A stretch of 54,479 nucleotides of DNA, taken from the NCBI GenBank assembly GCA_035945995.1, contig DASYZR010000096.1, positions 1 through 54,479 of the forward strand, written 5' to 3'. This document shows, one piece after another, positions 15,424 through 23,610 of this stretch. This stretch comes from a bacterium (lineage in GTDB: Bacteria > Sysuimicrobiota > Sysuimicrobiia > Sysuimicrobiales > Segetimicrobiaceae). The number at the start of each line of letters is the position of its first letter. Position 1 is the stretch's first letter. The notes beneath the pieces were generated by a model. It made no database searches and had not been told where the DNA came from. It saw nothing but the letters and a program-made list of their open reading frames with translations. Both the position numbers and the translations under genes were made by a program.

Positions 15424-16209
15424 CTAGGATCGCTGTGCCCACGGGATAAGCCGCCGCGACAGCAGGCGGATCATCTGATCCAAGGCAAACCCGATCACGC
15501 CGACGACGATCATGCTGGCGACAATCGGGTTCGGGTCCGTGTTGTACAAATAGAAGGTGAACATCAACTGTCCGATTCCGCCGGTGCCGCCTCCGCCGGC
15601 CTTGGCGCCCACCGCGAGTTCTGCCGCAACCACCGACGTCCAGGCCGCCCCCATCGCGAGCCGCGCCCCCGTAAGGACGGCAGGCAGGGCACCGGGCAGA
15701 ATGACCTGGTGCATGATCGTCCACTCGCTCGCCCCGATGGTGCGCGCCACGCGCACCATCGACATGCTCACCCGGCGCACTCCGGCCACGGCGTTCAGGA
15801 TCATCGGGAAAAACGCCGCGTACGACACGATGAACACTGCCGCCGGACTGCCTGTGCCGAACCACAGGATCGCGAGCGGGAGAAGCGCGATCGGGGCCAC
15901 CGATCGGCAGCTCTCGATGAGCGGATCGAGCGTCTGCTCGACGACCGGGTAGTATCCCATGAGGAGCCCGACGAGCGCCGCCGTCGCCGAGGCGAGCAGG
16001 AATCCCAGAAGCACCCGTCCGAGGCTAATGGGGATGGCGGTCAGGAGGGCACCGTTGCCCACCAGCACTTCGAATGCCGTGAGAACCCTGACCGGGCGTG
16101 GGGTATAGGGTGACGTCGGTGCAAAGGTCGTCGCAAGGTACCACACGATCAGGAGCGCTACGGGGAGAAACACCCGGAGCCACACGCGCCGCCGCGTCGC
16201 GCGAACCAT
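15424..16209 (-). CDS. SsuC/NrtB-type ABC transporter permease (second of pair)
   Basis: A 261-residue inner-membrane permease starting MVRATRRRVWLRVFLPVALL, with about six hydrophobic segments. The ATPase-docking loop is SMVRVARTIGASEWTIMHQV followed by LPGALP, matching the SsuC family. A Gly-rich insertion (GAKAGGGGTGGIG) lies before the penultimate helix. Two permease genes side by side suggest a heterodimeric pore. The open frame extends far upstream as a shadow of the other permease gene; I start at the ATG 5 bases after that gene's stop. The ATPase gene follows after 15 bases. Confidence 0.9.
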   Translation of the reverse strand: MVRATRRRVWLRVFLPVALLIVWYLATTFAPTSPYTPRPVRVLTAFEVLVGNGALLTAIPISLGRVLLGFLLASATAALVGLLMGYYPVVEQTLDPLIESCRSVAPIALLPLAILWFGTGSPAAVFIVSYAAFFPMILNAVAGVRRVSMSMVRVARTIGASEWTIMHQVILPGALPAVLTGARLAMGAAWTSVVAAELAVGAKAGGGGTGGIGQLMFTFYLYNTDPNPIVASMIVVGVIGFALDQMIRLLSRRLIPWAQRS

Positions 16210-16214
16210 GGCGC

Positions 16215-17000
16215 CTACACCCCCGCCGCCTGTCCGGCGCTCCACGGCGTGAGACGACGCCGGATATCTCGAAGCACGCGGTCCGTGAGATATCCGAGGA
16301 CCCCGATGACGACGATTACGGCCACGACTTTGGGCGTCATAAGCAACTCTCGGTACCACTCGACGGCGAAACCCAGACCGGTCGGTGCGCCTACCAGTTC
16401 CGCCGCCACGAGCGACATCCACGCGAGCCCCATGCCGACCCGAGCGCCCACCAGGACCGTGGGGAGCGCGGCCGGTAGGACGACCTGCGTCAAGACAACC
16501 CAACGACTCGCGCCGAACGTGCGCGCGGCCTGGATGAGCTGCGGATCGCAGCCGCGCACACCCGCAAGCGTGTTGACGATCACCGCGAACAGCGACCCGT
16601 AGAAGATGATGAACACCGTCAGCTGATCGCCTACACCGAAGATCAACAGGGCGAGCGGGATCCACGCGATCCCCGAGATCGGACGCAACAACTCGATCAC
16701 CGGGTCGATCAGGTCGTGGATCGTATCCGACAGCCCCATCAGGATGCCAAGCACCATGCCGACCCCGAGTGCGAGGCCATATCCGAGCAGGATGCGGCGG
16801 AGACTCGTCAGAGCGTTTCCCAAGAGTTCGTGGCTTCCGAAGAGAGCGACGACTGCCTGCCCAACCTCGAGCGGACCGGGCAACAGCACCGGATTTCCAA
16901 CGGAGCGCGCGACGAGATGCCAAATCGCCAGCACGGGGATCATGGTACGCAGGTAAAGGTACGCGGTCTGCAATAGCGGAAGGCGCATTGTGGCTTCCAT
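16215..17000 (-). CDS. SsuC/NrtB-type ABC transporter permease (first of pair)
   Basis: A 261-residue inner-membrane permease with six hydrophobic segments. The docking loop is QLIQAARTFGASRWVVLTQV followed by LPAALP. It is homologous to, but diverged from, the next gene, so the operon encodes a two-permease importer. The chosen ATG overlaps the stop of the LacI-type gene (TGATG), which implies translational coupling. A second ATG 12 bases further in, preceded by GGAAG, is an alternative start. Expression is probably controlled by the palindrome just upstream, inside the regulator gene. Confidence 0.9.
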   Translation of the reverse strand: MEATMRLPLLQTAYLYLRTMIPVLAIWHLVARSVGNPVLLPGPLEVGQAVVALFGSHELLGNALTSLRRILLGYGLALGVGMVLGILMGLSDTIHDLIDPVIELLRPISGIAWIPLALLIFGVGDQLTVFIIFYGSLFAVIVNTLAGVRGCDPQLIQAARTFGASRWVVLTQVVLPAALPTVLVGARVGMGLAWMSLVAAELVGAPTGLGFAVEWYRELLMTPKVVAVIVVIGVLGYLTDRVLRDIRRRLTPWSAGQAAGV

Positions 17001-18052
17001 CAAGTTGTTCGCTCATGTAACCGGTTACATTTTGAAACAAACGGCCCGGCGGCGGGGCAGGCGCACGAGGCACCAATCACGAGTCTTCCCGGTGTCATCA
17101 ATTCCTTTCGCGGCGCTCGAGGCTGCCGCTGTCGCCGGAAGAGCAATTCTACGGCATCGCCACCGAGGATCGCGCCGTCGTATACGACGGCGGTAAGCGG
17201 CGGATCGACCAACTCGTTCCACCCGGTGTCCCCGTACACGACCAAGGAAAGCTCATCCGGCACCTTGAGTTTGAGCGCGCGCAGCGCACCGACAAGCGGT
17301 TGTGTGTACGCGTAGCTGAGCGCGATTATCGCACTCGGTCGGCGCCCAGGTGGAAGATTCAGAAGGGTCCGCAGCGGCGGCTCCACATCCGGCCGCGCCT
17401 CAGGCAACTCGATCTGCCACCGTGGATCTGGGATCACCCCCGACGTCGCCAGTGCCTTGTGATAGCCCGCAAATCGCTCCCGACCGATGTTCGTACCCCT
17501 GGGGCCGATCGCTGCGATGCGACAGTGCCCAAGCCGCAGAAGGTACGAAACCGCCTCGAAGGTCGCACCCGCATTGTCGGGGTAAGCTCCGTCAATCCGC
17601 AGATCCGCACACCGGCGATCGAGCGCCACGATCGGAGTCCCCTCCGTTAGAAAGATCCGATATTCGCGGGCGGATACTCCGGATGAGGACACGATGAGCC
17701 CATCGACCCGGCGCCCGACCAGTTCCTGCAAGTGTATGCGCTCGCGTTCAGGATCGTCCGCCGTATTACAGACGATCAGGCGATAGCCCCGCCGGTAGAC
17801 CTGGTCCTCGATCACCGTCATCAGCCGTGCCACCATGTGGTTTGCGGTGTTGGGAAGGAGCAGCCCAATCGTCTTACTCGAGCCCACGCGGAGCGCCCGA
17901 GCCAGCGCGTCGGGCTGGTAGCCAACTTTTTCGGCTGCCTGCAATACCTTCTCGCGCGTGGCGGGCCGAACAGGCACAGTCTCGCTAAACACCCGCGAGA
18001 CCGTCGCGGTGGAAACGCCAGCGAGGTGGGCGACGAGTTTGATACGCCGCAT
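17000..18052 (-). CDS. LacI-family transcriptional regulator
   Basis: A 350-residue repressor. Residues 4-22 form the LacI helix-turn-helix (IKLVAHLAGVSTATVSRVF), followed by the hinge GYQPDALARALRVGSSKTIG. The periplasmic-binding-protein-like effector domain includes GLLLPNTANHMVARL, the GLIVSSSGVS segment and GDTGWNELVDPPLTAV. The C-terminal about 20 residues (CPAAGPFVSKCNRLHERTT) extend past the usual end of the family, and they are encoded by the DNA that contains the 16-bp palindrome. The gene is first in an operon with the SsuABC-type importer and its stop overlaps the permease start. LacI proteins usually sense sugars, so control of a sulfonate/nitrate-type importer is unusual. Confidence 0.9.
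   Translation of the reverse strand: MRRIKLVAHLAGVSTATVSRVFSETVPVRPATREKVLQAAEKVGYQPDALARALRVGSSKTIGLLLPNTANHMVARLMTVIEDQVYRRGYRLIVCNTADDPERERIHLQELVGRRVDGLIVSSSGVSAREYRIFLTEGTPIVALDRRCADLRIDGAYPDNAGATFEAVSYLLRLGHCRIAAIGPRGTNIGRERFAGYHKALATSGVIPDPRWQIELPEARPDVEPPLRTLLNLPPGRRPSAIIALSYAYTQPLVGALRALKLKVPDELSLVVYGDTGWNELVDPPLTAVVYDGAILGGDAVELLFRRQRQPRAPRKELMTPGRLVIGASCACPAAGPFVSKCNRLHERTT
17015..17030. promoter_or_regulatory. Perfect 16-bp palindrome, candidate LacI-family operator
   Basis: The sequence ATGTAACCGGTTACAT is a perfect inverted repeat with a central CG, the form of most LacI-family operators; GntR and KdgR sites share the A-A-C-C-G-G-T-T core. It lies inside the last codons of the LacI-type gene, about 15 bases before the permease start. 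Binding here could act as a roadblock for transcripts crossing from the regulator into the transporter genes, or repress an internal promoter. The assignment to the adjacent regulator is inference. Confidence 0.65.
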
Positions 18053-18557
18053 GCCGCGCTATTCCACCCCTCTCCTGATGCGGCTCACATACGCGCCGAA
18101 GGTGAGGATCTTCATGCTGGCCGGTCAAATTCTTGCTGCGGAAATTGGACGTTCGTCAGTACAGGTCCTCCCTCGATGAACCGCCTGCCGGACATAGCGA
18201 TGCGGCCGCCCAAAGCGGTGGGCACACGCGCTGACCGTTCTCGGCCCGCCGAGGGCAGCAGAAGGCTGCGATTGAGTGCCTCGCGCAGACGCGCAGACGA
18301 TGGTGATCGACGGCTCCGCCATCAGCAATCCCGTGCCTGCCGGTTGGACGTTGCTTCTCCGCGTTAAGGGCTGCCAGCGACTGCTCGCTCCCGCCTTGCC
18401 GGGGCCCAAGAGCAACAACCTCGTGGAACTTGCGGCTTCGCTGCGCGGCTTGAGGGCTCTGAGGTGCCGGCACAATGGTCACCGTCGTGACTGACGGCGA
18501 ATACCTACACAACGTGTTGGCCCTGGGATGCAGACCATTGCCATGCCATCGTCATCG
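18053..18557. other. 505-base gap with no intact gene; possible tiny remnants
   Basis: No convincing complete gene lies between the LacI-type and sulfatase genes. On the minus strand, a short segment ending GGPVLTNVQFPQQEFDRPA (stop near 18118) is followed, with an ATGA overlap, by an 18-codon frame starting MKILTFGA. That coupling pattern looks like the junction of two operon genes whose bodies have been deleted; MKILTFGA resembles the start of PIG-L deacetylases. This is weak evidence and I do not call either as a gene. Confidence 0.25.
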
Positions 18558-20045
18558 TCACCCGCGCAGCCCTAACCGTTCGTACTGTTCGGGCGGTGTG
18601 CCCTCGGCGGCAAGCAGTCCGTGCAACAGGTCAAGCATTCTCGCCCGCTGCCGCTGCTCGTCTTCCCATCGGTTTCGGCTCTGCGCCGGATCGTCGGTGC
18701 GGTTGAACAGGCAGTTCTCTCTGCTCCGCGGCCGATTCCGCACGGGCACCTTCCACTGCGGAAATTTGACCCCCGGGATGAACAGACCGTGATCGACAGG
18801 GAGAACGAGGGTATCGGCCGTCAAGGATTTGAAGAGTAACGGCGAGTACGAGAAGAGGGGACCATTTCGCTCCGGCGACTTGAAGATCGTCCACTCGCCG
18901 TCGGTACCACAGATTCCTTCGCCAAAGGTGCCATAGAGCAACGCGTGTCGATGACTAGACCTCGTACCTTCAAGGACGGGTAGCAGGCTATAACTCTGGG
19001 TCGGTTCCGGCACGGCGACTCCTGCAGCTTCCAGCACTGTGGCGAAGAGATCGACCGTGGAGGTGAGGGCGGAGACGCTCCGGCCATTGCCGGGATAGCG
19101 CGGATGCCAGATCAGCAGTGGAATGTTGGCGTGGCTATCAAAATGTGGGTACTGCTTACCAAATGCGCGGCGGTCGCCGAGGTCGTGCCCGTGGTCCGTG
19201 GTCACGATCACCATCGTGTTGTCCCAGAGACCCAACCGGTCGAAGGTCCGGAGGAGTTCACCAAACCACCGGTCGACCATCGTGAGCTTGCCCGCGTATT
19301 GCGAGCGGATGAACTCGAGTGCCTCTGGGCTGGCCTGCGCCATGAACGCAGCGAGCCGTTCGGGGTCTTGGTACGGTGGCCAGACGGTGAACACGTCTCT
19401 TCGCGAACCGTCCCCGTACATGGAAGCATACGGCTCGGGAATGTGAAACGGCTCATGAACATCGAAGGACTCGACCTGCAGGAAGAACCGCCTGTTGCGG
19501 GCGTTCTCCGCCAGCCACGCCGCCGATTGCGCCATGACCTTGGCTGGGAAAAAATCCTCCTCCCTCGAAAAGTCCTTCACGTTCCCGAAGTAGCGCCGGC
19601 CCGAACCGGGGCGCCACCGATCGATGTTCTCGACCCAACGAGGGACCGGTTCGTCCTCAGAAACCGCCGGCTTCCAGAAGTCGAGTTCATGCCCCCGCAC
19701 GAGGTCCGCACTCTCGAACGCTTGAATGTAGCCGTTGGCTTCCTGCTCCCAATAATGGTAGTGATCTGTGACAATCCCCGTAGCGTATCCTGACTGCCGG
19801 AGCAGCGCCGGAAGCCGAACGTCGTAGGGCTCCAGCGGTCCCCACGGCCGCCACATCATCTCCTTGCGGCCGGCAAAGATCTCACGTCGCGCCGGCATGC
19901 AAGGCAAACTGCCGACGAAATGGTTGTCGAACCGCCACGCCCGCTGTGTAAACTTCGAAAGGTTCGGTGTCCTGACAAACGTGGGCACATATGCGGATAG
20001 ATGATGGCGGTTCAGGCTGTCGATCAGCACCAAGGTGATATTCAC
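18558..20045 (-). CDS. Sulfatase-family hydrolase (formylglycine type)
   Basis: A 495-residue alkaline-phosphatase-superfamily sulfatase. The N-terminus MNITLVLIDSLNRHH provides a metal-binding Asp. The activation motif is C-M-P-A-R at Cys49-Arg53, where Cys would be oxidised to formylglycine. Further metal and catalytic segments are TTDHGHDLGDRRAFGKQYPH and PLLIWHPRYPG. No signal peptide is seen, so it probably acts in the cytoplasm. I start at a GTG preceded by GAAGGGA; the longer frame upstream has no homology. A formylglycine-generating enzyme is not present in the window. Some arylsulfatase-like proteins with this motif are phosphodiesterases, so the substrate is open. Confidence 0.85.
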   Translation of the reverse strand: MNITLVLIDSLNRHHLSAYVPTFVRTPNLSKFTQRAWRFDNHFVGSLPCMPARREIFAGRKEMMWRPWGPLEPYDVRLPALLRQSGYATGIVTDHYHYWEQEANGYIQAFESADLVRGHELDFWKPAVSEDEPVPRWVENIDRWRPGSGRRYFGNVKDFSREEDFFPAKVMAQSAAWLAENARNRRFFLQVESFDVHEPFHIPEPYASMYGDGSRRDVFTVWPPYQDPERLAAFMAQASPEALEFIRSQYAGKLTMVDRWFGELLRTFDRLGLWDNTMVIVTTDHGHDLGDRRAFGKQYPHFDSHANIPLLIWHPRYPGNGRSVSALTSTVDLFATVLEAAGVAVPEPTQSYSLLPVLEGTRSSHRHALLYGTFGEGICGTDGEWTIFKSPERNGPLFSYSPLLFKSLTADTLVLPVDHGLFIPGVKFPQWKVPVRNRPRSRENCLFNRTDDPAQSRNRWEDEQRQRARMLDLLHGLLAAEGTPPEQYERLGLRG

Positions 20046-20290
20046 GAGTATCCCTTCGGATGCGCCGCTCGGACATCCCCCACGTTTGCAATTCGATGCG
20101 CCCAGACTCCGGCCGCGTTGATGACCGTGCGCCTGGTCACGAACCCTCCGACGTCGTGGTCGATCGCCGGGTGATCTGGAACGGATGCCCCGTCCCGGGC
20201 GGCGCGGCATGTCCGAAGGCTCCTGCCAGACGAATCGCGTCCGCTCGGGCGGCGTCGGCGCTGGCCCATGCGGTGGCGACGTTGGCGCAC
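20046..20290 (-). pseudogene. Fragment of a DAO-type FAD-dependent oxidoreductase
   Basis: The frame contains GGFVTRRTVINAAGVWAHRIANV. The T-V-I-N-A-A-G-x-W-A block is a hallmark of D-amino-acid-oxidase/sarcosine-oxidase-like flavoproteins, near the FAD-binding region in the middle of the protein. Nothing resembling the N-terminal GxGxxG motif precedes it and no C-terminal domain follows; the sulfatase gene begins directly after it. It is therefore read as a residual internal fragment. A parallel frame upstream (EVCANVATAWASADAARADA) may belong to the same ancestral gene after a frameshift. Confidence 0.35.
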
Positions 20291-20323
20291 ACCTCTGAGG
20301 CGAACGACGCCGACCGCCGAGAA

Positions 20324-20693
20324 GTGATCACGACGCAGGAAGGCTGCCCCAAGTGCGGCGGGCTCCTTCGGGCGACCGTGGTCGCCGGAGTACGTGACCC
20401 TCGTTTGCGAACGCGCTTCGGAATGCGGCTACAAGCGACGGCTCCGTAAGCACGACAAGATCCCGACGGATCGCTCGTGCCCGGCCTGTCAACAACCCAT
20501 GATCATGAAGGTGGGGAATTACGGCCCTGCTTATCTCGCGTGCTCTGGGTATCCGACGTGCAAAAAGACGGTCACGTTGGGACGGCGCATGGGGCTCCCA
20601 TCCACGGACACCTCCAGGAGGCTGCGAGGTGGCGACCTCGAGAACAAGCCAGACATGAGGCTCATCCTTTATCATCACTGCGAACAAAATTGA
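20324..20693 (+). pseudogene. Topoisomerase-type C4 zinc-ribbon protein with a one-base frameshift
   Basis: Starting from a GTG, the first frame reads VITTQEGCPKCGGLLR. A single extra base near 20370 moves the rest into another frame: RPWSPEYVTLVCERASECGY, then RSCPACQQPMIMKVG, then YGPAYLACSGYPTCKKTV. The paired C-x2-C and C-x(4-5)-C spacings are those of the zinc ribbons at the C-terminus of DNA topoisomerase I. No topoisomerase catalytic domain is present, so this was a small stand-alone zinc-ribbon protein or the 3' end of a lost gene. Apart from the one indel it is well preserved, so a sequencing error is possible. The 158 bases to the kinase gene hold nothing recognisable. Confidence 0.55.
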
Positions 20694-20851
20694 GCCGGCC
20701 ACCAGTTCGGTGATGCATAGCCGGACCCGCAACGTCGTGCCGTCCGGACGACCGCAACGTGCAACGATTGGATCGGGTCGAGGAAGGAACGGAATTCGTC
20801 GCGTTCGTGACCAGGCCGATTGCTGGATACATCAATGGCGCAAGTCTTGGG

Positions 20852-21730
20852 TTACTGGGTTCCACGAGTGTCACTCTCAGCGGCCAGCAGCGACTCAACC
20901 TCGGAACGCGTCGGCACGCGTCCCATCCGGCAGCGCACTGCGGCCGCCGCAGATGCACGACGGAGCGCCTCGTCCTCCCCCCGGTGCTCGGCGATCGCCA
21001 GGACGAACGCTCCGTGAAACACGTCTCCCGCGCCGGTCGTGTCATGCGCGGGAACGGGGAACGCCGGCATGCGCCCGGCGGCGTGGGCCACTCCGCCCGG
21101 ACCAAGGGTCACCGCGCCCCAGGTCCGGGCGCGGGCCAGCCGGTTGAGTACGGCCGCCACGCCACCACAACGGGTTGCCAGTTCTTCGTCGGCGATCGCG
21201 TGGGTGGCCGCGGCAGCCACCGCCCACGCCTCCGGACTGTCCGTATCCAGATCAACCACCACCGGCAACCCTACAGCGCGGGCCGCACGGCTCAGCACCG
21301 CCGCTCCGGCGGGCCATCGCGAGTCGACGAGAACGGCGTTTGCACGGTCCAGTTCCCGCAGCGGGATCCAATGCGTCGTCTCCGGCAGCCCCGCGCCCGC
21401 GTAGGGGAAGATGAAGCGGTCTCCTCGAGAATCAATTAGGACGGCGGCCACAGGGGTCCTCGCCCCGGGCACCGCGCGGAGGTGGCGCGTGTCTACGGCC
21501 TGCTTCCGCAGGAGCGTCTCCACACGTTCCCCTGCCGGATCGTCACCTCGCCGCCCGATGAACACGGCTTCTCCGCCGATCTGCGCGACCGTTTCTGCCG
21601 CGACCGCCGCCGGGCCGCCAACGGCTTCCACGTAGTCCAGCGTTGGGGTGCGGTTCGCGGCAGGAGGAAACCGTTCGACCCAAAAGCGGTGGTCGAGGAC
21701 CACGCGGCCAAGCAACAGCACCCGGGTCAT
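20852..21730 (-). CDS. PfkB/ribokinase-family sugar kinase
   Basis: A 292-residue carbohydrate kinase. The N-terminal GGPAAVAAETVAQIGGEAVF glycine motif and the C-terminal DTTGAGDVFHGAF motif, whose second Asp is the catalytic base, define the PfkB/ribokinase fold. It transfers phosphate from ATP to a sugar or sugar phosphate in the cytoplasm. It is the last gene of the operon running from the aldolase gene, 43 bases after the dehydrogenase. With a dehydrogenase and a LacD-type aldolase it would make the phosphorylated ketose the aldolase cleaves; that order of steps is inference. Confidence 0.88.
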   Translation of the reverse strand: MTRVLLLGRVVLDHRFWVERFPPAANRTPTLDYVEAVGGPAAVAAETVAQIGGEAVFIGRRGDDPAGERVETLLRKQAVDTRHLRAVPGARTPVAAVLIDSRGDRFIFPYAGAGLPETTHWIPLRELDRANAVLVDSRWPAGAAVLSRAARAVGLPVVVDLDTDSPEAWAVAAAATHAIADEELATRCGGVAAVLNRLARARTWGAVTLGPGGVAHAAGRMPAFPVPAHDTTGAGDVFHGAFVLAIAEHRGEDEALRRASAAAAVRCRMGRVPTRSEVESLLAAESDTRGTQ

Positions 21731-21773
21731 CGTCGCCGTCCGTAACGCTCCACCTGCTCGGCGCTGGGGTCCA

Positions 21774-22745
21774 TCATTCGAAGGTGAGCTCCGGCTTGAT
21801 CAGGTCACCCGAGGCGAATCGTTCAAAGAGCGCGCCGAGGCCGTCGAGCGAGGCCCGGCCGTCGACCAGCCGGGCGTAGTCTGAACGCGCGCGCCGGAGC
21901 AGGGTGAGGTTGTCGTTGACATCCCGGAGCGGGAAATAGAACGACCGGAGCACGAAGAAATCCTTGCGGCGGATGCGCGGGGTTGGCTCGATGGTCCACG
22001 GCGCACTGTTCTCCCCGAGCAAGACGAGCGCTCCTCCGGGGGCCGTCGCGTCAAGCCCCTGGGCTCGCGCCGCCAGGTTGCCGCTCGCCTCGACGACGAG
22101 GGGAAACCGGCGTTCCACGGTGCCCACCGCGAGCGGTCGCGCGCCCAGCTCTCGCGCCAGGGTTGCTCGCTCCGCCGCCGGCTCCGCGCAGAAGACAGGG
22201 TCGAAGCCGAACTGGCGGAGGGTAATCACACACCCGAGGCCGAGCGGACCCGCACCCAGCACGGCGGCCGGGCCACTCGCGACGACCCGCCCCGCGAGCC
22301 GGAGCGCGTGGGCCGCCGTCCCGATCGTGTCCAGCAGCAAGGGCGCAAGATCGGTCGGGATGTCGTCCGGCATCGGGATGAGGTTGCGCGTCGGGACGGC
22401 CAGCGCCTCGGCGTACCCGCCGGGTCGCTGCCATCCGATCAGGTCGGTCAGCCGTTCGCACAGGTGGGGGTCGCCGCCTCGACAATACGCACATTCCCCG
22501 CAGTACACCGGGATATAGACAAGGACGCGCCGGCCGTGCAGCGGGTGGCCGGGGGTATCCACGACACCCACGATCTCGTGTCCCGGGACGTGCGCCGCGC
22601 CTCCGCGCCACAGGCGCAGATCGCTGCCGCAGAGCGCACAGCGAAGAACGCGTACGATGACTTCCTCGGGCCGCAGCGGGGCCAGTTCCGTCGATTCGAC
22701 GACCACCTTGCCGGCGCCGACGAAGCGGGCGGACCGGATCGTCAT
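21774..22745 (-). CDS. Zinc-dependent medium-chain alcohol/polyol dehydrogenase
   Basis: A 323-residue medium-chain dehydrogenase, slightly shorter than the usual 340-350. Catalytic zinc ligands lie in RCALCGSDLRLWRG and HVPGHEIVG. The structural zinc site is C-G-E-C-A-Y-C-R-G-G-D-P-H-L-C, with all four Cys intact. The nucleotide-binding motif reads AAVLGAGPLGLGC. Such enzymes oxidise polyols or sugars with NAD(P)+. The position between an importer and a kinase supports a role in turning an imported polyol into a ketose, but the natural substrate is not visible. Confidence 0.87.
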   Translation of the reverse strand: MTIRSARFVGAGKVVVESTELAPLRPEEVIVRVLRCALCGSDLRLWRGGAAHVPGHEIVGVVDTPGHPLHGRRVLVYIPVYCGECAYCRGGDPHLCERLTDLIGWQRPGGYAEALAVPTRNLIPMPDDIPTDLAPLLLDTIGTAAHALRLAGRVVASGPAAVLGAGPLGLGCVITLRQFGFDPVFCAEPAAERATLARELGARPLAVGTVERRFPLVVEASGNLAARAQGLDATAPGGALVLLGENSAPWTIEPTPRIRRKDFFVLRSFYFPLRDVNDNLTLLRRARSDYARLVDGRASLDGLGALFERFASGDLIKPELTFE

Positions 22746-22782
22746 GACCCGTACCGCGACAGCGTGATTTGTCGCATGGCGT

Positions 22783-23610
22783 CTATCCTTTGACCGCCCC
22801 GAACGTGAGGCCCGCCACCAGCCACTGCTGCACCAGGAACGCCAGGGCGAGCGGCGGGAGGGCCAGCAGGGTCGCGGTGCCCATTAGCATCCCCCAGTCC
22901 GTCACCCCTTCCCCGACGAACTGGAACGCCGCGACGGTGAGGGGGGTCGTGTTGATGCCCGAGAGGACGAGCGCGAACAAAAAATAATTCCACGACAGGA
23001 TGAAGCTCAACACGGTTGCCACGACGACTCCGGGCGCCGCGAGCGGAATCGCGACCGAAGCGATCGTGCGGCCGAGCGTGCTCCCGTCCACGAGGGACGA
23101 CTCCAGCACGTCTCTCGGGATCGCGTCGAAAAACGAGATCATCGTCCAGAGGACGACCGGCATCGTAATGACCGCGTGCGTGAGGATCAGCGCCGTGTAG
23201 GTGTTGATCAGGTGGAGACGGGTGAACAGCACGTACCAGGGCAGCAGGAACAGTCCGCCCGGTGCCATGCGCGCGACGAGCGCGAGCGACGCCGGCCAAG
23301 CGACCTGATACCAGGACACCGCGAACGCTGCGGGCACCGCCAGGAGAAGCCCAAAGAACGTCGACCCGCCGGCTATAATTACGCTGTTGAGTCCGTAGTG
23401 CAGCAAAGGCACGGTGGTGAAGAGTCGCTCGTAGTTTTCGAGCGTCGGCGAGAACAGGACCGCCGGGGGATACCCGGTGACCGCCGCCGACGGCTTAAAG
23501 CTGGAGAGCACGGTCCATACGATCGGCGCGAGGATCACGGCGCTCACAATCCCGTACTGCGTGTAGAGCCACGCCGCCGACAGGACGCCGACCCGGCGGG
23601 GCGGTGTCAT
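22783..23610 (-). CDS. Sugar ABC transporter permease, MalG type (system 2)
   Basis: A 275-residue permease with six hydrophobic segments beginning at ILAPIVWTVLSSFKPSAAVT. The EAA loop reads IPRDVLESSLVDGSTLGRTI, a conservative E-S-S variant of E-A-A. The C-terminus LTFGAVKG is characteristic of MalG subunits. The ATG overlaps the stop of the MalF-type gene by four bases (ATGA). The dehydrogenase gene starts 37 bases after its stop on the same strand, so transporter and enzymes appear to share a transcript. There is no ATPase gene in this operon. Confidence 0.9.
   Translation of the reverse strand: MTPPRRVGVLSAAWLYTQYGIVSAVILAPIVWTVLSSFKPSAAVTGYPPAVLFSPTLENYERLFTTVPLLHYGLNSVIIAGGSTFFGLLLAVPAAFAVSWYQVAWPASLALVARMAPGGLFLLPWYVLFTRLHLINTYTALILTHAVITMPVVLWTMISFFDAIPRDVLESSLVDGSTLGRTIASVAIPLAAPGVVVATVLSFILSWNYFLFALVLSGINTTPLTVAAFQFVGEGVTDWGMLMGTATLLALPPLALAFLVQQWLVAGLTFGAVKG

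Noticed and set aside
18063-18122. An 18-codon frame starting MKILTFGA as a PIG-L deacetylase start
   Set aside because: Too short, with no catalytic HPDD motif; described only as a possible remnant in the gap entry.
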